Shown here: positions 61,466 through 64,000 of the stretch, in pieces
How positions within the stretch are numbered: position 1 is the first letter of the stretch
Layout: each line of letters opens with the position of its first letter
Program-made: the position numbers and the translations under genes
Assembly: GCF_020819595.1 (NCBI RefSeq)
Contig: NZ_JAJHNP010000005.1
Span: 1 to 64,000 of the forward strand
Reading direction: 5' to 3'
DNA: 64,000 nt
Source: Streptomyces barringtoniae
Lineage (GTDB): Bacteria; Actinomycetota; Actinomycetes; Streptomycetales; Streptomycetaceae
The notes under the pieces: model-generated
Told to the model about the DNA's origin: nothing
The model's database searches: none
The model's input: the letters and a program-made list of their open reading frames with translations, nothing else

Positions 61466-62569
61466 ATGAGGCGTTTGGGGAGCACGCGACGCAGAGGACG
61501 TACGAGCAGGCTGGTGGCGGCGGGGGTGGCGTGCGGGGCGGCGTTGGGCGCACTGACCGTGCCCTCCGCCGAGGCGGGGCCCCTCGGGCAGGGGAGGCCG
61601 CACTGGGCGCCGAAGGATCCGGGCACCCCGCAGGTCCGCTTCCGGGGCCTGGCGGCCGTCGACCGGCGTACCGCCTGGCTGGCCGGTACCGGCGGCACGG
61701 TGCTGCGCACGACCGACGGCGGAGCGAGCTGGCGGAACGTCTCTCCGCCGGGCGCGGCCGATCTGCAGTTCCGGGACGTCGAGGCGTTCGACGCGCGGCG
61801 CGCCGTGGTGCTGGCCATCGGCGAGGGTGAGGCGTCCCGCGTGTACCGCACCGAGGACGGCGGGGCGAGCTGGACGGAGTCCTTCCGCAACACCGACCCG
61901 AAGGCGTTCTACGACTGCCTGGCCTTCTTCGACCGCCGGCACGGCCTCGCGATGAGCGACCCCGTGGACGGAAGGTTCCGCATCCTGTCGACGAGCGACG
62001 GCGGACGCTCCTGGCGGATGCTGCCCCCGGCGGGCATGCCGCCCGCGCTGGACGGTGAGGCGGGCTTCGCCGCGAGCGGCCAGTGCCTGGTCACCTCGGG
62101 CCCGAAGGACGTCTGGCTGGCCACCGGCGGCGGCGCCCACGCGCGCGTGCTGCACTCCGCCGACCGCGGACTGACCTGGACGGCCGCCGACACACCGGTG
62201 CCGGCCGGCGATCCCGCCAAGGGCGTCTTCTCGCTCGCCTTCCGCGACCGCGGCCACGGCCTCGCCGTCGGCGGCGACTACCGCCCCGACCAGGCCTCGC
62301 CACAGGCCGCCGCGTTCACCGCCGACGGCGGCCGCACTTGGACCCCGGCCGCCACGTCCCCGCCCGCCTACCGCTCGGGGGCCGCCTGGCTGCCGCACAG
62401 CCGCACAGCCGCACTCGCCGTCGGCCCCACCGGTACCGACCTCACCACTGACGCGGGCCGCACCTGGCGCACGATCGACACCGGCTCCTACGACACCGTG
62501 GACTGCACGCCCGACCTCAGCTGCTGGGCGGCCGGAGAGCAGGGGAGGGTCGCGCGGCTGGAACGCTGA
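61466..62569 (+). CDS. Secreted BNR/YCF48-type beta-propeller protein
   Basis: 367 aa. Twin-arginine-rich signal (RRRGRTSRLVAAGVACGAAL, cleavage near PSAEAG), then repeated TDGGxSW Asp-box motifs: RTTDGGASWRNV, RTEDGGASWTES, STSDGGRSWRML, TADGGRTWTPA and TDAGRTWRTID. The pattern indicates a six- or seven-bladed propeller as in sialidase-like oxidoreductases. The enzymatic role is unknown. ATG at 61466 has only a weak ribosome site (GGTGGG at distance). It is divergent from ssgD. Confidence 0.83.
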   Translation: MRRLGSTRRRGRTSRLVAAGVACGAALGALTVPSAEAGPLGQGRPHWAPKDPGTPQVRFRGLAAVDRRTAWLAGTGGTVLRTTDGGASWRNVSPPGAADLQFRDVEAFDARRAVVLAIGEGEASRVYRTEDGGASWTESFRNTDPKAFYDCLAFFDRRHGLAMSDPVDGRFRILSTSDGGRSWRMLPPAGMPPALDGEAGFAASGQCLVTSGPKDVWLATGGGAHARVLHSADRGLTWTAADTPVPAGDPAKGVFSLAFRDRGHGLAVGGDYRPDQASPQAAAFTADGGRTWTPAATSPPAYRSGAAWLPHSRTAALAVGPTGTDLTTDAGRTWRTIDTGSYDTVDCTPDLSCWAAGEQGRVARLER

Positions 62570-62625
62570 GGTGGGCGGGAACCGGGTACTCGAGTCGCAC
62601 GGGATCCGAGACGAAGGGAGCGATC

Positions 62626-62964
62626 ATGCCCGCCGGTTCCAGCTCCAAGCGCGAGCGTCAGTACGAGCACATCAAGAAGAGCGCGCAGGACCGAGGCGAG
62701 AGCACCGGGCGCGCCAAGGAGATCGCCGCGCGGACGGTCAACAAGGAGCGCGCCCGCGCCGGCGAGTCCAAGACCGCGAGCCGCAGCTCGACGCAGGACA
62801 TGTCGTCCAGCAAGCGCGGCGGTCAGCGGTCGGGCAACCGGGTCGGCTCCCAGGGCCCGACCCGCGACCAGCTGTACAACGAGGCGAAGCAGCGCGGCAT
62901 CGAGGGCCGTTCGAACATGAACAAGGACCAGCTGCAGCGCGCGCTGAACGCCAGGAAGGGATGA
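62626..62964 (+). CDS. Small basic protein with Rho_N-like tail
   Basis: 112 aa, very Lys/Arg/Ser-rich. The N-terminal two-thirds is helical and charged (KRERQYEHIKKSAQDRG; GRAKEIAARTVNKERAR), and the C-terminus TRDQLYNEAKQRGIEGRS with NMNKDQLQRAL is a Rho-termination-N/SAP-like fold that binds nucleic acid. Often annotated plasmid stabilisation protein in actinobacteria without evidence. ATG at 62626 follows AAGGGAG. Likely DNA or RNA binding. Confidence 0.8.
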   Translation: MPAGSSSKRERQYEHIKKSAQDRGESTGRAKEIAARTVNKERARAGESKTASRSSTQDMSSSKRGGQRSGNRVGSQGPTRDQLYNEAKQRGIEGRSNMNKDQLQRALNARKG

Positions 62965-62974
62965 ACGGCCGCGG

Positions 62975-63271
62975 TCAGCCCGGCGTCTGCCGGTGGCGGG
63001 CCAGCTCCGGAGCCGTCTTGGTGGCGATGAACTCCGCGATGCGATACGTGCACACGCCGCCGACGACGAAGGGATCGCCCGCGACGAGCTCCTCGATCCG
63101 GGCGCGGTTCTCGGCGACGGCGAGGATCACCCCGCCGTCCCGGGGGTTCTTGCGCCCGGAGGCGAGGAAGAAGCCCTTCTCGTACTGCTCCTCGAGCCAC
63201 GCCACGTGGTCCGGCAGGAGCGCGTCCACGGCGTCGAGGGGTGCGGTGTAGGTCAGTTCCAGTACGAACAT
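62975..63271 (-). CDS. YciI-family protein
   Basis: 98 aa, dimeric alpha-beta ferredoxin-like YciI fold. Motifs: LLPDHVAWLEEQYEKG with the conserved His, FFLASGRKNPRDGGVILA, and DPFVVGGVCTYRIAEF. The conserved His-Asp pair (here His near 22 and Asp near 46/68) has been linked to dehydrochlorinase-like chemistry in some relatives, but most have no known role. ATG at 63271. It converges on the basic protein, stops 10 bp apart. Confidence 0.83.
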   Translation of the reverse strand: MFVLELTYTAPLDAVDALLPDHVAWLEEQYEKGFFLASGRKNPRDGGVILAVAENRARIEELVAGDPFVVGGVCTYRIAEFIATKTAPELARHRQTPG

Positions 63272-63333
63272 GATCGCGAGCGTACCCCCCGGCTCCGACA
63301 ACGGGCCGCTGGAACCGTACAGTTCAGGTCACC

Positions 63334-64000
63334 ATGACGACCGTTGGCGTACCCGCGGGCTGGCCCGCGACCGAGGAAGAGGCCCGCGCGGTGCAGGACG
63401 GGCTGCGCGGACGGGTGGTGCTCGACGAGCGCGGACCCGAGCCCGGCACGGGCCGGGTCACCGGGGTCGACGTCGCCTACGACGACGAGCTCGACCTCGT
63501 CGCCGCGGCGGCCGTCGTGCTGGACGCCGCGTCCCTGGACGTGGTGGCCGAGGCGACGGCCGTCGGCCGGGTCTCCTTCCCGTACGTGCCCGGCCTCCTC
63601 GCCTTCCGCGAGATCCCGACCGTGCGGGCCGCCCTGGACCGGCTGCCGTGCCCGCCCGGCCTGGTCGTGTGCGACGGCTACGGCCTGGCCCATCCGCGTC
63701 GCTTCGGCCTCGCGAGCCACCTCGGCGTGTTCACCGGCCTGCCGGTCATCGGCGTCGCCAAGAACCCGTTCACCTTCACGTACGACGATCCGGACCCGGC
63801 GCGGGGAGCTTCCGCCCCGCTGCTCGCCGGGGACGAGGAGGTCGGGCGCGCACTGCGCACCCGGGACGGCGTCAAACCGGTCTTCGTCTCCGTCGGCCAC
63901 CGGGTGAGCCTGGACAACGCCGTCGCCCACACGCTGGCCCTCACCCCGCGCTACCGGCTGCCGGAGACCACGCGGCGGGCGGACGCCCTGTGCCGCCGGG
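63334..64000 (+). CDS. nfi: Endonuclease V (deoxyinosine 3' endonuclease), cut by window edge
   Basis: 222 visible codons without a stop. Cleaves DNA near deoxyinosine for deamination repair. Motifs in order: VTGVDVAYDDE (catalytic Asp near 50), FPYVPGLLAFREIPTV (~88-103), LVVCDGYGLAHPRRFGLASH (second Asp ~113), GVAKNPF and PVFVSVGHRVSLDNAV (~187). ATG at 63334 starts MTTVGVPAGWPAT; weak ribosome site TTCAGGTC. Only the last few residues are missing at the right edge. Confidence 0.92.
   Translation, partial: MTTVGVPAGWPATEEEARAVQDGLRGRVVLDERGPEPGTGRVTGVDVAYDDELDLVAAAAVVLDAASLDVVAEATAVGRVSFPYVPGLLAFREIPTVRAALDRLPCPPGLVVCDGYGLAHPRRFGLASHLGVFTGLPVIGVAKNPFTFTYDDPDPARGASAPLLAGDEEVGRALRTRDGVKPVFVSVGHRVSLDNAVAHTLALTPRYRLPETTRRADALCRR

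Overview
The window is high-GC actinobacterial chromosome, almost certainly Streptomyces. Codons end overwhelmingly in G or C, GTG and TTG starts are frequent, and many genes are joined by 4-nt start/stop overlaps. Family markers agree: OpcA next to Zwf, an SsgA-like sporulation protein, a WhiB-like protein, DUF2510 proteins, Tat-exported hydrolases and DasR-type chitinase operators. The gene order resembles, from memory and unchecked, the S. coelicolor region around SCO6659 to SCO6725. No rRNA, tRNA, IS element, CRISPR array or prophage was seen.

Layout. 0-6.5 kb (minus): a pentose-phosphate operon tkt-tal-zwf-opcA-pgi; pgi is cut by the left edge. 6.6-19.6 kb: a glycan-use region with AraC and IclR regulators, a GH16-CBM6 laminarinase behind paired LacI-type operators, a Tat-exported phosphoesterase-LamG protein, a GH2 beta-galactosidase remnant, a GH4 glycosidase, a GH38 alpha-mannosidase and a GH18 chitinase behind two dre-like sites. 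19.6-22.8 kb: an ATP-grasp enzyme divergent from a phosphoesterase/phosphopantetheinyl transferase pair. 23-25.1 kb: an XRE-ImmA pair facing a MmyB-type ligand domain that has no HTH. 25.2-26.5 kb: a LacI regulator beside the relic of a deleted sugar enzyme. 26.5-28.6 kb: a vanillate-demethylase-like oxygenase/reductase operon with a 56-aa ORF between the two. 28.7-38.3 kb: membrane and lipid genes (spermidine-synthase-like membrane protein, phospholipase C, scramblase-like protein, DMT permease, PAP2 phosphatase, TetR, DUF2510 protein). 38.7-41.4 kb: a LAL-like STAND ATPase without a LuxR HTH. 41.4-48.4 kb: the protocatechuate operon pcaIJ-(F)-HGBL with divergent pcaV, in which pcaF is reduced to 62 codons by an in-frame deletion. 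48.4-55.7 kb: DUF3048 lipoprotein, Zn-alcohol dehydrogenase, divergent LigC-type ligase and LigD-type polymerase, a LacI regulator with an 18-nt coding repeat, and a VOC protein. 56-64 kb: WhiB-like protein, acyl-ACP desaturase behind a triple operator, DDAH, ABC-F protein with a long leader, a decayed ICL/PEP-mutase gene, ssgD, a BNR-repeat secreted protein, a Rho_N-type basic protein, a YciI protein and endonuclease V (cut by the right edge).

Main themes. Carbohydrate and aromatic catabolism are tied to local regulators, and the window carries several gene relics (oxidoreductase, GH2, F5/8C domain, pcaF, ICL, one unidentified) that record recent catabolic gene loss. The observations most worth following are the precise pcaF deletion, the two periodic operator arrays (16-bp and 15-bp periods), the conserved-looking 56-aa ORF in the demethylase operon, the XRE/ImmA/MmyB-domain locus, and the ATP-grasp/phosphoesterase/PPTase group. 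No obviously new defence or mobile system was found.
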